From: Granulosicoccus antarcticus IMCC3135 | GTDB lineage: Bacteria > Pseudomonadota > Gammaproteobacteria > Granulosicoccales > Granulosicoccaceae | NCBI RefSeq assembly: GCF_002215215.1 | Contig: NZ_CP018632.1 | Span: forward strand, 62,501-126,500 | Direction: 5' to 3' | Length of the DNA: 64,000 bases | Shown here: piece by piece, positions 35,261 to 44,195 of the stretch | Layout of the letters: each line of letters begins with the position of its first letter | How positions within the stretch are numbered: position 1 is the first letter of the stretch | Translations under genes and position numbers: made by a program | The notes under the pieces: model-generated | Told to the model about the DNA's origin: nothing | Database searches by the model: none | What the model saw: only the letters and a program-made list of their open reading frames with translations

Positions 35261-36264
35261 GTCCAATGCTCCATTCTTGTTGCCCCTATCGCCGAAATCA
35301 GAAGACAGCCGATGAGTGCAACGATAAAACATGACTGTCGGTAGTCGATCCTGGGAATGGACTCCAGGTAGGTCAGGGGCAGGTTTTGTTGGGCGTCTAT
35401 CTGCGCGACGGCATTGGCCATCGATTCCGGATCATTGGCCTGGTAGACATGATAATCCACGCCCAGTCCCTTGAAGAACAGATGCAATCCGACCTCTTCG
35501 ACCGTTGAGTCTGTTTGCAGACCCAGTCGTTCCAGATCAGGACTGTTGGGGCTGCTCTGGATGTAGACGAAGTAGAGACTGACGCGGTACTGCTTGAGCC
35601 CACGGCTGATTTTCGCCTGAACCGCTTCGTCAAGTTTCGCACCACCATCGGAGACCAGTACGATGGCCCGACTGCCGGTATACGGCCTGCCTTCAAAGGA
35701 ATCGATGGCGGTCAGTAGCGCAAGACCCATATTGGTCTCGCTGGGACCGCGTCCGATAGCACTGGCTTGCAGTCCGGATTCAATCAGTTTGACGTCATCG
35801 GTAAATGGCGAGACGCGTGTGGCAACCACATTGAATAGTGTCAGGGCGTAGCGGTTGTCGGGGCGTTGTTTGAGAAGATCCAGCAGTGCGCCACGTACGA
35901 CTTCGCTTTTCGATTCAGAGGGACGTGCTGCCTCCCAGGCTTCGGGCAATTTGCGCCGGATATTGGCATCCATGCTGGCGCTACGATCCAGCAGTATGGA
36001 AATCTCCGCACCTCGACCAATACGTTCGACCTGTTGGCTGGATTTACCAGGTCCTGCAAGGCCGAGGATCAATACGGCAATGGCCGCACTGGCCAGTGTA
36101 CGCCAGGCTCGATCAAGCCAGCGAGCCTTGTTGTCGTGCGGCAGAAAAGCATTATGCGAGAACGTAAGGGTATCGGCGCGACCATTGAACCAGGGCAACA
36201 AGGCGAGCGGCAGCAATAGCAATAGTGGTGCATAGAGCAGATCAAAGGAATGGGCGGCGCTCAT
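35257..36264 (-). CDS. mxaC: MxaC-like VWA membrane protein
   Basis: A 335-residue BatA-type protein: N-terminal TM helices (LLYAPLLLLLPLALLPWF and LASAAIAVLILGLAG), a VWA domain with MIDAS DRSASMD and VSDGGAK, and a C-terminal TM. The ATG at 36264 lies 5 bp after the mxaA stop. Together with MxaL and MxaS it gives three VWA-type (BatA/BatB/DUF58) proteins alongside a MoxR ATPase, a chaperone-like set used to mature methanol dehydrogenase. Confidence 0.85.
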   Translation of the reverse strand: MSAAHSFDLLYAPLLLLLPLALLPWFNGRADTLTFSHNAFLPHDNKARWLDRAWRTLASAAIAVLILGLAGPGKSSQQVERIGRGAEISILLDRSASMDANIRRKLPEAWEAARPSESKSEVVRGALLDLLKQRPDNRYALTLFNVVATRVSPFTDDVKLIESGLQASAIGRGPSETNMGLALLTAIDSFEGRPYTGSRAIVLVSDGGAKLDEAVQAKISRGLKQYRVSLYFVYIQSSPNSPDLERLGLQTDSTVEEVGLHLFFKGLGVDYHVYQANDPESMANAVAQIDAQQNLPLTYLESIPRIDYRQSCFIVALIGCLLISAIGATRMEHWT

Positions 36265-36269
36265 GCTTG

Positions 36270-37265
36270 CTACCTGCTGTTGCTTATTTCGCAATGGGCC
36301 AGGGCACTGGCAAGTTCCTCGATGGCGAAAGGTTCGTCACGTGGAGGAAGGGCGAAATGACGTGCGGCCGATGCTTCATAGAATGCTCTGATACGATCTT
36401 CCAGCGGCCGCAGCCAGCTGTGTGAATCGAACAAGGTGTCAAGGGAGGTTGTGTTGACGACCTGGCCTGCACTCTGGTTGAAGGCTCGGTGTAGTGTCTT
36501 CCAGGGCCGGTCAGGTTCGTCAAGCGTGGACTGCTTGCCTGACTTGAGCTGGTGCAGTGCCTGAGTGAACGGTAGTCTGACCTTGTCGCGCTGATGACGC
36601 CATAGATACCAACTTGCCCACGCTGCCAGGCTCAGTGCCAGCAGCCACAAGGCCAGGCGTAGGCGAGCAGCAGGGGTCGCCTCATCCAGAGCTGGCAGCG
36701 TCATATCAGCTTGCAGTGGGACGCCATTGACCATGGGAAGGGTATCGGCAAGGGCCTGATCTTCAATCAGAGCCGTGCCTATCGTGATGGGTCCCAACGT
36801 AAAGGGCCATGCCGCGACAAGCCTGTCAGCTTGCTGTCCACCAGGCGATGGTGCAAGGCTCAGTTCTGGCAGGGCTGCCTTGATGATGGTTGTCGGCGAG
36901 TTGACGATCTGATAGCGCACCGTGAGTATATGCCTGTCATCGGATACCGCTTTTATGACAGCGTCCTGGCGTTCCAGCCAGGTGCTGATACGCGTGGTAT
37001 CGGAGAGTTCTGTCAGCTCTGTTTCGTGATAACCATCAGGTAGTGCAATGTTTTGCAATAGCACGTCGCCTACGACAAATCCGAAGCTGCGAGTAGGCAC
37101 GATGCTCGAAGCAAGGTACGGGGCAGGCTGGGGTTCTGTGAGTGCAGTAGGGTCACCAGGCTCGGATTTCGATAATGCATCGCCTGCTGCCAGTGTTGGT
37201 CCTGCACTTGGCAGGAACATCATCAGGGGCAATAGTGCGGCTCGCAGACAGCGGCAAGAAGTCAC
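36270..37265 (-). CDS. mxaA: MxaA-like periplasmic/membrane protein
   Basis: A 331-residue protein with a signal peptide, a periplasmic beta-rich domain (GFVVGDVLLQNIALP...) resembling BatD/MxaA, and one TM near residue 200 (LALWLLALSLAAWASWYLW), followed by a cytoplasmic helical tail. Start GTG overlaps the mxaS stop by 4 bp. MxaA is needed for calcium loading of MxaF in methylotrophs; here it is paired with a XoxF enzyme. Confidence 0.82.
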   Translation of the reverse strand: MTSCRCLRAALLPLMMFLPSAGPTLAAGDALSKSEPGDPTALTEPQPAPYLASSIVPTRSFGFVVGDVLLQNIALPDGYHETELTELSDTTRISTWLERQDAVIKAVSDDRHILTVRYQIVNSPTTIIKAALPELSLAPSPGGQQADRLVAAWPFTLGPITIGTALIEDQALADTLPMVNGVPLQADMTLPALDEATPAARLRLALWLLALSLAAWASWYLWRHQRDKVRLPFTQALHQLKSGKQSTLDEPDRPWKTLHRAFNQSAGQVVNTTSLDTLFDSHSWLRPLEDRIRAFYEASAARHFALPPRDEPFAIEELASALAHCEISNSR

Positions 37266-38140
37266 AGTGCGGTCTCCAGGAAATAGCGTGTCAGGTGTTC
37301 TGCATCAAAGCCTGCTTCCATGTACAAAGGTGTGATGGCGTGTGCCGCAAACAGAGTGTTGATCGCCGTTCGTTTCTGACTCACGTTTTCTTGCCATTGT
37401 CTGATGGTTGATTTGCGCATGAGCAGGTTGTGCTGTTTGCCGGACTCACTGTCACGGGTACGCAGCCATCGGCCTGCCGCAGGTGGCTGAGTCTCGTTTT
37501 TGTCCCAGATGACGATAGGTATGACGGTGACGTGACTGAGCAGATCCAGCGTGTCTTCCAGGTATTCCAGCGGCCAGTGAAAGTCGGATAATAGAAAAAC
37601 CATTGACGCGCCATGACTGACCTGGAAGGCGCTGGCATTGAGCGATTGTGGCTGCATGGGGGTAGCGTTGTTTTTGCTTTGGGCTGCCGAACTGTGCGAG
37701 CGCAAGATATCTGCCATGATCATGCCCACACCGCGGCCGGTTCTGGCAGTTAGTGTCAGATCCTCGCGCGGTTCATGATCGAAGGCAACCATTCCCAGCG
37801 CATCGCCATAACCGAATGCACTATGGCCAAGTGATTCCATGAAGTCTGCCGCGACATCCAGTTTGCTGACGGGTGAGCCGAAAGACATGGAGGCTGACAC
37901 ATCGACTATCGCTTGAATGACCGTGGCTGATTGTTGGCGTGTCGCCCGCACCAGCCAATCACGGTTCACGCTGCGTATGCTGGCCCGCAGGTCGAGTCTG
38001 CGCGGGTCAGGCTGGTCTATCAGGCGGACATAATTGGCAAATGCAAGCCCTGGCCCCCGAGCATTACTGCGATGCGCACCTGGTCGACTGCTGCCCGGCT
38101 TACCGGGTATGCGATAGACGAACTCTGATACAGGGCTCAT
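37262..38140 (-). CDS. mxaS: MxaS-like DUF58 protein
   Basis: A 292-residue protein of the DUF58 family, with a VWA-like core (VIQAIVDVSASMSFG) and AFDHEPRE. It binds partners of MoxR-type ATPases. The ATG at 38140 is preferred; a TTG at 38146 also overlaps the upstream stop. Lies between moxR and mxaA in the standard RSACKL order. Confidence 0.84.
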   Translation of the reverse strand: MSPVSEFVYRIPGKPGSSRPGAHRSNARGPGLAFANYVRLIDQPDPRRLDLRASIRSVNRDWLVRATRQQSATVIQAIVDVSASMSFGSPVSKLDVAADFMESLGHSAFGYGDALGMVAFDHEPREDLTLTARTGRGVGMIMADILRSHSSAAQSKNNATPMQPQSLNASAFQVSHGASMVFLLSDFHWPLEYLEDTLDLLSHVTVIPIVIWDKNETQPPAAGRWLRTRDSESGKQHNLLMRKSTIRQWQENVSQKRTAINTLFAAHAITPLYMEAGFDAEHLTRYFLETAL

Positions 38141-38142
38141 GT

Positions 38143-39162
38143 TCAAGGGGAGGCGACGCCCTGCATGATTCCGGCAATCAGGGCCGGGGCGATGTCGGCA
38201 CGTCGTAATTCGTAAACAGGAGTGAAAAATACACGGTGCGCCAGTGCTGATGGAAGTACCGCATGCAGATCTTCGGGAATCAGAAAATCTCTACCCGCCA
38301 TCCAGGCTACCACTCGGGCAGCACGCAGCAATGCGCTCATGCCACGTGGACTGACTCCCGCAAGGATCAGCCGGTGCATATCAACACCATCTATGGAGAC
38401 TCCATAGTCATGAGGCTTTTCCGTTGCCCGCCAGATTTGCAGAGCATAGGTTTCGATGGTGGGGCTGGCTTTGACATGCTGCTGAATGGCTGCACCGATC
38501 TGATTGAGCTGATCACCTCGACAAATACCTGCCTGGCAGAGATCCAGCAACTGATCTACATCGTGGTAGGCGGGGTCGAAAATCAGGGGTGAACGAATAG
38601 CGTCATCAACCGGTGTCGCCATGTTGAGTTCGAACATGAAGCGATCTCGCGCCGCCGATGCGAGTTCGAAGGTCTCCTCCTTCTCCACCTTGTTTCGATC
38701 AGCGAATACCGTCATATGAGGGAATCTGTATTCCTTGTTGAAGGCAGAAACAGAGCGCTCTGCCATGGCTCTGAGCAACAAGGATTGCACTTGAGGTCTG
38801 GCACGATTGATTTCGTTAAAGAAGAACGTGGTCAGAGACTCGCCGTGATGCAGCAATGGACCGGGGTCGATACGCGGCTGTCCTTCCGAGTCCACATACG
38901 TGTGGTAGACCAGATCATTGGGCATCAGGTCAATGGTACCTTCCACACGCTCGAAATCACCGCCAACCACTCTGGCGAAGGCACGCAGCACGGTTGTCTT
39001 GCCAACGCCGACATCACCTTCCAGCAGTACATGTCCACGAGCCAGCAATGCAACCGTAATCAGACTGATCAGAGATTCCTGTCCGATAACGGCTTTGGCC
39101 ACACTTGCATTGACGGATTGAGCGGCCTGACGCCAGTCCTCGTGCTGTTCATCTGATATCAA
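38143..39162 (-). CDS. mxaR: MoxR-type AAA ATPase (MxaR)
   Basis: A 339-residue MoxR ATPase. Walker A is GDVGVGKTT, Walker B is FFNEINRA, and a sensor and C-terminal lid domain are present. With the VWA proteins downstream it should act as a chaperone that inserts cofactor metal into the quinoprotein dehydrogenase. The start is TTG at 39162, supported by a good GGGAGA site 6 bp upstream. It is the first of the tightly overlapping mxaRSACKL block. Confidence 0.88.
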   Translation of the reverse strand: MISDEQHEDWRQAAQSVNASVAKAVIGQESLISLITVALLARGHVLLEGDVGVGKTTVLRAFARVVGGDFERVEGTIDLMPNDLVYHTYVDSEGQPRIDPGPLLHHGESLTTFFFNEINRARPQVQSLLLRAMAERSVSAFNKEYRFPHMTVFADRNKVEKEETFELASAARDRFMFELNMATPVDDAIRSPLIFDPAYHDVDQLLDLCQAGICRGDQLNQIGAAIQQHVKASPTIETYALQIWRATEKPHDYGVSIDGVDMHRLILAGVSPRGMSALLRAARVVAWMAGRDFLIPEDLHAVLPSALAHRVFFTPVYELRRADIAPALIAGIMQGVASP

Positions 39163-39214
39163 CGTTTTCTCCCTGTGAATACGACAACTGTTCTGATCAG
39201 TCTGTCGCTCCGCA

Positions 39215-40189
39215 TTAATGTGCTATTGAATTTCCATAGGCGCGAGGGCCGTCTTCTACATCTATGGTTTCGATGACTGAGTTGGTTTGTGCATCAATCA
39301 GAGAAACACTATTGCTGAACCAGTTGGCCACATACAGGTAGCGATCATCTGACAAGGCTGAAATGCCTTCGGGGTATTCCCCCACTTCAATAAGCTGGAT
39401 CACTTCCAGCGTGTCGGTATCGATGACTGAAATCGATTCATCGTATTGATTGGTGACGAAGGCACGTGTATTACCAAGGCCGAGCGCCACGGCGTAGGGG
39501 CGATCACCGACCGCTACTTCTGCCAGTTCGGTAAAGCTGTCAACATCGATGACGGTGACAGAATTGCTCTGTACATTGGCGGTGTAGAGTCGTTTGCCGG
39601 TCTGATCCAGCGTCACTCCAAAGGGGCGGTGGCCAGTGGTAACAGTGCGGCTCAGTGTCATGGAGCTTGTGTCGATCTCCATGAGGTTATCGCTGTCTCG
39701 ATTGGTGACGTAAAGCCTGTCCTCGTTAGAGGACAGTGTCAGTCCCGAGGGTGATGTGCCGACATCCAGTTTTCTGTTCAGTTTGTCAGTCTGTCTGTCA
39801 TAGCTTGATACGGAGTGTGTGTACCAGTCGGCAACATAGACAGAGGAGCTGGAGCAGACGATGGCCAGTGGGCCTTCACCTGCTGCGAAAGTCCTGCTTA
39901 CTTCAAGTGTGTCGATGTTGATGACCGACAGAGTCGCATCTCCGGGGTTGCTGACGTAGGCCTCGTCGCCTTGCGGGCAGACACTGATTCCAGCTGGCTC
40001 CTTGCCCACGGCGATGGTCTTGATGACACGATGATCAAGGGTGTCAATGACGGAGACTGAGTTGGAACCCTGATTGGTCACGAAAGCCTGCGAGGCCTCA
40101 GCCAGGCAGGCGGATGAAAAGACCCACAGACTCAACAGCATGAGTAAACGCGGTGTTTTGTCCGAGGGTGTGTTCATGATGCTGAACAT
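39215..40189 (-). CDS. YVTN-type beta-propeller protein
   Basis: A 324-residue exported protein made of about seven 40-residue repeats (e.g. AFVTNQGSNSVSVIDTL, YVSNPGDATLSVINI, YVTNRDSDNLMEIDT), following a signal peptide ending in CLAEA. It resembles YncE and the beta-propeller at 52783 in the same island. Its place between mxaD-like and moxR suggests a scaffold or a metal/PQQ-binding role in the periplasm (inference). Start at 40189 or 40177. Confidence 0.85.
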   Translation of the reverse strand: MFSIMNTPSDKTPRLLMLLSLWVFSSACLAEASQAFVTNQGSNSVSVIDTLDHRVIKTIAVGKEPAGISVCPQGDEAYVSNPGDATLSVINIDTLEVSRTFAAGEGPLAIVCSSSSVYVADWYTHSVSSYDRQTDKLNRKLDVGTSPSGLTLSSNEDRLYVTNRDSDNLMEIDTSSMTLSRTVTTGHRPFGVTLDQTGKRLYTANVQSNSVTVIDVDSFTELAEVAVGDRPYAVALGLGNTRAFVTNQYDESISVIDTDTLEVIQLIEVGEYPEGISALSDDRYLYVANWFSNSVSLIDAQTNSVIETIDVEDGPRAYGNSIAH

Positions 40190-40219
40190 TGCAGCTTGTA
40201 TTGCGATTGACGATTCGCG

Positions 40220-40762
40220 TTATTGGCTTTCGGCGAGTGTCTTCAGATGTTCCAGACCTGCTTTGTAGAGACCTGTGACAGCCGCAATGGCTGCATCATC
40301 ATTGAGCTCTGCCGGTGGATCATTGTTCGGGTAGCCACGATAGAACGCACCCTTCCAGGTGACGATGCTGCCAGTACCTGAATCCTTGACAGAAATTGTG
40401 GAGGAATAGTTGTTGACCGGCAATATCGCTACGTCGTGGGTCTTGACTGGAATCTTGTAGGTGTAGGACATTTTCTCATCGCTGTGTTTCTTCAGCTCTT
40501 CATAAACCTTGACATCGGGTGCCAGAATGAGTGTTCGTTTTGCCTTGGGTTCGTTGCCCCCCTCGCTTTCGATACCGGTGACCATGGGCAGCCAGACATC
40601 GGCACTGCCAAAGTCTCCGATGATTTCCCACACCTCACTGGCTGGTACGTTGATCTGGATGGTTTCTGTGACCTTCTTGCGGGTAGGCCCGTGTGCTGAC
40701 AGGAATGTTGATGTCGACAGGAGACAGACAGCGAGGCACAGCTTGACTAGTAGTTTGGGCAT
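40220..40762 (-). CDS. mxaD: MxaD-like SRPBCC protein
   Basis: A 180-residue periplasmic protein: a signal peptide to about LSAHG, then an SRPBCC/START-like fold (ETIQINVPASEVWEIIGDFGSADVWLPMVTGIE). MxaD in methylotrophs aids interaction of methanol dehydrogenase with its cytochrome. Lies in the leftward maturation operon, 16 bp after the unknown membrane protein gene. Confidence 0.83.
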   Translation of the reverse strand: MPKLLVKLCLAVCLLSTSTFLSAHGPTRKKVTETIQINVPASEVWEIIGDFGSADVWLPMVTGIESEGGNEPKAKRTLILAPDVKVYEELKKHSDEKMSYTYKIPVKTHDVAILPVNNYSSTISVKDSGTGSIVTWKGAFYRGYPNNDPPAELNDDAAIAAVTGLYKAGLEHLKTLAESQ

Positions 40763-40777
40763 GGGATGCTCTGTTGC

Positions 40778-41254
40778 TTAGTTTTTTCCGGGAACAAGCC
40801 CTTGGGGGGCGTCCACGAATACAATTTGCTGATCAGTGATACGGGTTTGTTCCAGACTGCCCAGATCTGTGTTGTTACCGAGGCTGTTTGAAACTTCGCC
40901 AATGACGGGTAATCCTTTTCTCAATTTCCGCGACGCCTTGTCAACCTTGTCATGCAATGCCGGCGTATAAGGCAGGCTGTAGGCGCGCGGTTCGTTCTGT
41001 GACATGCCGTGCTGCAGCTCGGTACCCCAAAGATAGATCCGATGGGGTTCTGCAACGTTGACGGCGTGCAGATAAAACTGAGGTGGCAAATCACGTTCTG
41101 TTGGCCAACCCTGTACAGCAGGCCAGGAATGGTAGATGACCCCGAAGAAGAAGATCATGACCACATTGGTCAGTGTCTTTACGATCCAGCTCCAGTAGGA
41201 ATACAGATTGAACCCCAGCAGTAGCATTGCCAGGGCAATGTACGCAATGATCAA
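40778..41254 (-). CDS. Unknown membrane-anchored protein
   Basis: A 158-residue protein with two N-terminal hydrophobic helices (IIAYIALAMLLLGFNLYSYWSWIV and LTNVVMIFFFGVIYHSW) and a soluble rest containing PPQFYLHAVNVAEPHRIYLWGTEL. I do not recognise the family. It lies between the ExbD-like and mxaD-like genes; a link with the ExbB/D-like pair is likely from context. Start TTG at 41254 is the only candidate seen, so it is uncertain. Confidence 0.7.
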   Translation of the reverse strand: MIIAYIALAMLLLGFNLYSYWSWIVKTLTNVVMIFFFGVIYHSWPAVQGWPTERDLPPQFYLHAVNVAEPHRIYLWGTELQHGMSQNEPRAYSLPYTPALHDKVDKASRKLRKGLPVIGEVSNSLGNNTDLGSLEQTRITDQQIVFVDAPQGLVPGKN

Positions 41255-41293
41255 TCCTGTGGTGTCCAGCTGAGGTATCGTGAATCTCCGGGT

Positions 41294-41905
41294 CTATTTG
41301 GGTACGAGACTTTTCGGTAGCTGGTTGATGTTGGAAATACTGCCATTACTGGCTACCGTAAATCGGACTGCGGTTTTTTCTTCTCCTTTGAAATCAAGTA
41401 AGGTCTGACCATAGTATGCAACGGTATAGACCGGATTGACCTTGGCCACTTTGACCCATACCGGTACAGGCAAGGATGATTCACTCTGATAATAGTGCAC
41501 GTTGACGATGTACTCGCCAGGCATCACACCACGGATTGCGACGATTTCCTGATTCAATGGCGTCTGAACCTCAACGCCATTGATCTGCAGTGTGTCGTTG
41601 AGCATGCCGCGATCATCCCTGTCCAGATGGACCAGGTTGCTGCTCTTGTTGCGGAACCACATCGTGCTGCCGCTGGGATCGAGTATCCAGGTGTCGATAT
41701 CGTCCGCACTGCCATCAGGCCAGCTGACGGTCACAACGTACTGTGCATCGATATCGATCTTGCCGGTTTTTTCTGCTGGATTGATGAAAAGTATGGCAAG
41801 AAAGAACAGCAGGATGAAGCCAAGTAATATGTTGAACAACAGATCGGTAAACGGATCAGCACCCGCAGCGGAGCTTCGGTAGCGTCGTCGTGAGGTGTTT
41901 CTCAC
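41294..41905 (-). CDS. ExbD-like N-terminus fused to a beta domain
   Basis: A 203-residue protein. The first 45 residues resemble ExbD/TolR: a short basic N-terminus, then DPFTDLLFNILLGFILLFFLAILFINPAEK, a single TM with the typical acidic Asp near its start. The remaining 150 residues form a beta-rich periplasmic domain (VVTVSWPDGSADDIDTWILDPSG) instead of the ExbD one. It is paired with an ExbB/MotA-like gene upstream (4-bp overlap). It may form a proton-driven channel for energy transfer to the periplasm. Start is GTG. Confidence 0.75.
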   Translation of the reverse strand: MRNTSRRRYRSSAAGADPFTDLLFNILLGFILLFFLAILFINPAEKTGKIDIDAQYVVTVSWPDGSADDIDTWILDPSGSTMWFRNKSSNLVHLDRDDRGMLNDTLQINGVEVQTPLNQEIVAIRGVMPGEYIVNVHYYQSESSLPVPVWVKVAKVNPVYTVAYYGQTLLDFKGEEKTAVRFTVASNGSISNINQLPKSLVPK

Positions 41906-42660
41906 GGAGCTGCTTGCCCTGTCGAGGCAGGCAATGATGATGTCTCGCCAGCTGGTGTTTGGTTCTGTGCAGAACGAAGATTGGCGTGTCGATGATTCTT
42001 CACCCGTAGGAGCAAACCTGCCAGGTGTTCGGTTTCCCGGCCCAGAATCAGATACTGAAAGTTCAGGATGCTGGCGCCCAGCAAGCCCGTCAATGTCGTG
42101 AGCAAGGCGGTTCCCATGCCGCCACTCATCGCGATAAGCAGATTTTTCAGATCATCGCCGCCTTCGATATTGATATCGGTCAGGGATGCGAATATCAGTA
42201 TGAATCCGATGATAGTGCCGAGCAGGCCGAGCCGCACGGCAAGGTCGACGAAGAACCAGCCAAGGTCGACCGAACTGCGGATCCGGTCCGCATGGATGTC
42301 GACAATGTTGTCATCGGGGCTTTGCTGGTTCTGCCCTGAATAGAGCGTATCCAGATCGTCCAGATAGATTTGCAGAAAAGGCGGGCTATCGTCCGGTTGA
42401 GTGCTGTGTCCGTCAAGCCATGCCTGCAGTTGCGCAATATGGCTGGAGAAATGAGCAATATGCCAGCCGCAATGCGCGCTTGCTGCCAGTACCAGAGCCA
42501 TGGTCAGCGGTGCCATATAGCTGCGATCCAGGTCCAGTATCAGCGCAAGATAGCGTTGATCCCAGGCGACATACAGACCGAATAGAATAATGCTGAGCAA
42601 CAGCATCCAGATCTGCAGGAAATGGTGACGATGAATGAAGATGGGGTCACCAGAGTTCAT
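41902..42660 (-). CDS. ExbB/MotA/TolQ-like proton channel protein
   Basis: A roughly 252-residue protein. Two N-terminal hydrophobic helices (FLQIWMLLLSIILFGLYVAW and MTMALVLAASAHCGWHIAHF-like) and two more near the C-terminus, LGLLGTIIGFILIFASL and GGMGTALLTTLTGLLGASIL, carry the LLGTIxG and G-x-ALxTTxxGL patterns of ExbB/TolQ. The ATG at 42660 overlaps the Sel1 gene stop; a longer ORF start (42774) would lie inside that gene. It forms a pair with the ExbD-like gene. Confidence 0.82.
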   Translation of the reverse strand: MNSGDPIFIHRHHFLQIWMLLLSIILFGLYVAWDQRYLALILDLDRSYMAPLTMALVLAASAHCGWHIAHFSSHIAQLQAWLDGHSTQPDDSPPFLQIYLDDLDTLYSGQNQQSPDDNIVDIHADRIRSSVDLGWFFVDLAVRLGLLGTIIGFILIFASLTDINIEGGDDLKNLLIAMSGGMGTALLTTLTGLLGASILNFQYLILGRETEHLAGLLLRVKNHRHANLRSAQNQTPAGETSSLPASTGQAAP

Positions 42661-43214
42661 AGAGGCTCGGCAGAGAGCTGGTCGAGTCTGTGCCATTTTG
42701 TCTTGGCCGCCGCCATCTGCAAGGGTGTCAGTGTCAGTTCGCTGGAAAGCTGACTCAGATAGTTTTCGGCCCAAGGGTTGCCAGCTATTTTTGCGTGTGT
42801 ATACCAGCCAAAGGCTCTTTCCGCATCCTTGCGCACGCCCAGGCCTTGATTGTAGAGATGGGCCAGGTTCAGCTGGGCAGCTGCAAATCCCTGTTTGGCT
42901 GCGGCATGATACTGCAAGGCTGCGTTGCGATAATTGCGATCTACTCCCATGCCCAGATAATGCAGATTGCCCAGTGAGTTGCGTGCCTCGGGGTTGTTAT
43001 TGGTAACTTCGCTTTGCAGCAGTTCGCCAGCACGAGAATATTGCCCCTTCGCCATGGCATCGATATAGCGGGAAGCGGGCAGGCGATCAATCAGATGAAA
43101 GGCGATCAGAATCGCGGGAAGCAGCCCCATCGAAATACCGAAGAACCATTGCCCTCGCGGGTGGGTTTGATCGGCATTGATTGCCCTGACAGACTGGCTG
43201 AGTAACTCAGACAT
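42657..43214 (-). CDS. Sel1-repeat protein with a TM anchor
   Basis: A 185-residue protein with one TM (residues about 22-42) and two to three Sel1/TPR-like repeats (AALQYHAAAKQGFAAAQLNLAHLYNQG, AFGWYTHAKIAGN). First gene of the leftward maturation run, overlapping the ExbB-like gene by 4 bp. Probably an assembly scaffold. Divergent from the SoxYZ-like gene, with 153 bp between that hold both promoters. Confidence 0.82.
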   Translation of the reverse strand: MSELLSQSVRAINADQTHPRGQWFFGISMGLLPAILIAFHLIDRLPASRYIDAMAKGQYSRAGELLQSEVTNNNPEARNSLGNLHYLGMGVDRNYRNAALQYHAAAKQGFAAAQLNLAHLYNQGLGVRKDAERAFGWYTHAKIAGNPWAENYLSQLSSELTLTPLQMAAAKTKWHRLDQLSAEPL

Positions 43215-43367
43215 CTGCCGTTGGCTGGCTTGTGATGAGCTCTTGATTCATGGTATAGAGCTTGAAGCGATATCGTGTCAATGCCGATATCTTCAGTTGA
43301 GTGTGAATAGTCGGCTTATTGTTGTCAATAGATACTCAAGGGTTAAAAAGTACCAGGGAGACGAGGA

Positions 43368-44195
43368 ATGAAGAACACTCGGGAAGCGGTCAGAGCTTGT
43401 TTTCAAGCAATGTTTTTCGTGCTCAGCCTGCTGGTTTGTGTCGCCCAGGCACAGGCACAAGATGATCGTTGGCCGCAATTACGCAAGGCGTATTTTGGCG
43501 ATACACTCGTGACGCTGGGCGATGACGTCATTACCATGGATGCCCCTGGCCGGGCGCATGATGCGGCGACAGTGCCTATTACGATAACGGTTGTGGATAC
43601 AGAGCGTCAGGTACGCAAGCTTTATCTGTTTGTCGATCAGAATCCTTTGCCGTTGGCCGGAATTTTCAAATTCACTGAAGAGGCAGGACTGTGGCATGCG
43701 CTGGAGACGCGTATCCGTATCAACGAATATACCCATGTGCGAGCAGTGGGTGTATTGGCAAATGGGGAATTACACATGAGCGAGCGATTTGTGAAGGCCG
43801 CAGGTGGTTGCTCTGCCCCGGCAATGGCCGATATGGACAAGGCAATGGCGCGTGCTGGCAAGATGAAACTATTGCTCGACGAAGTAAACGCAAGCGATAC
43901 TCTGCCCTTCTCGGAAGCGGTGATCAAGATCAGTCATCCGAACAATTCGGGTATGCAGTTTGATCAGATATCCAGGAATTACATTCCGGCCTTTTATGTG
44001 AACCACATCAAGGCCGACATCGACGGTGTGGAAGTGCTCGATGTGGAAACCAACTTCTCCATGAGTGAGAACCCGGTCATTCGCCTGGCCTTCAATGGCG
44101 AGATGAAAGCGACAACCTTGAACGTTGTCGCCATGGACTCCAAAGGTAATCAGTACGAGAAGTCAGCCTCGTTAACCACTCGCAATACCAATTAG
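43368..44195 (+). CDS. Quinoprotein-associated fused SoxYZ-like carrier
   Basis: A 275-residue exported protein. The signal peptide ends near AQAQAQDD. The first half resembles SoxY and ends in KAAGGCSAP, with Cys 148 at the position of the sulfur-carrier cysteine of SoxY. The second half resembles SoxZ. This is the fused carrier found next to PQQ dehydrogenases and not with thiosulfate-oxidising Sox genes. It probably carries a covalently bound substrate or sulfur group in the periplasm; SoxC/D-like proteins encoded at 55417-57290 could act on it. Preceded by a GACGAGG site. Confidence 0.88.
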   Translation: MKNTREAVRACFQAMFFVLSLLVCVAQAQAQDDRWPQLRKAYFGDTLVTLGDDVITMDAPGRAHDAATVPITITVVDTERQVRKLYLFVDQNPLPLAGIFKFTEEAGLWHALETRIRINEYTHVRAVGVLANGELHMSERFVKAAGGCSAPAMADMDKAMARAGKMKLLLDEVNASDTLPFSEAVIKISHPNNSGMQFDQISRNYIPAFYVNHIKADIDGVEVLDVETNFSMSENPVIRLAFNGEMKATTLNVVAMDSKGNQYEKSASLTTRNTN

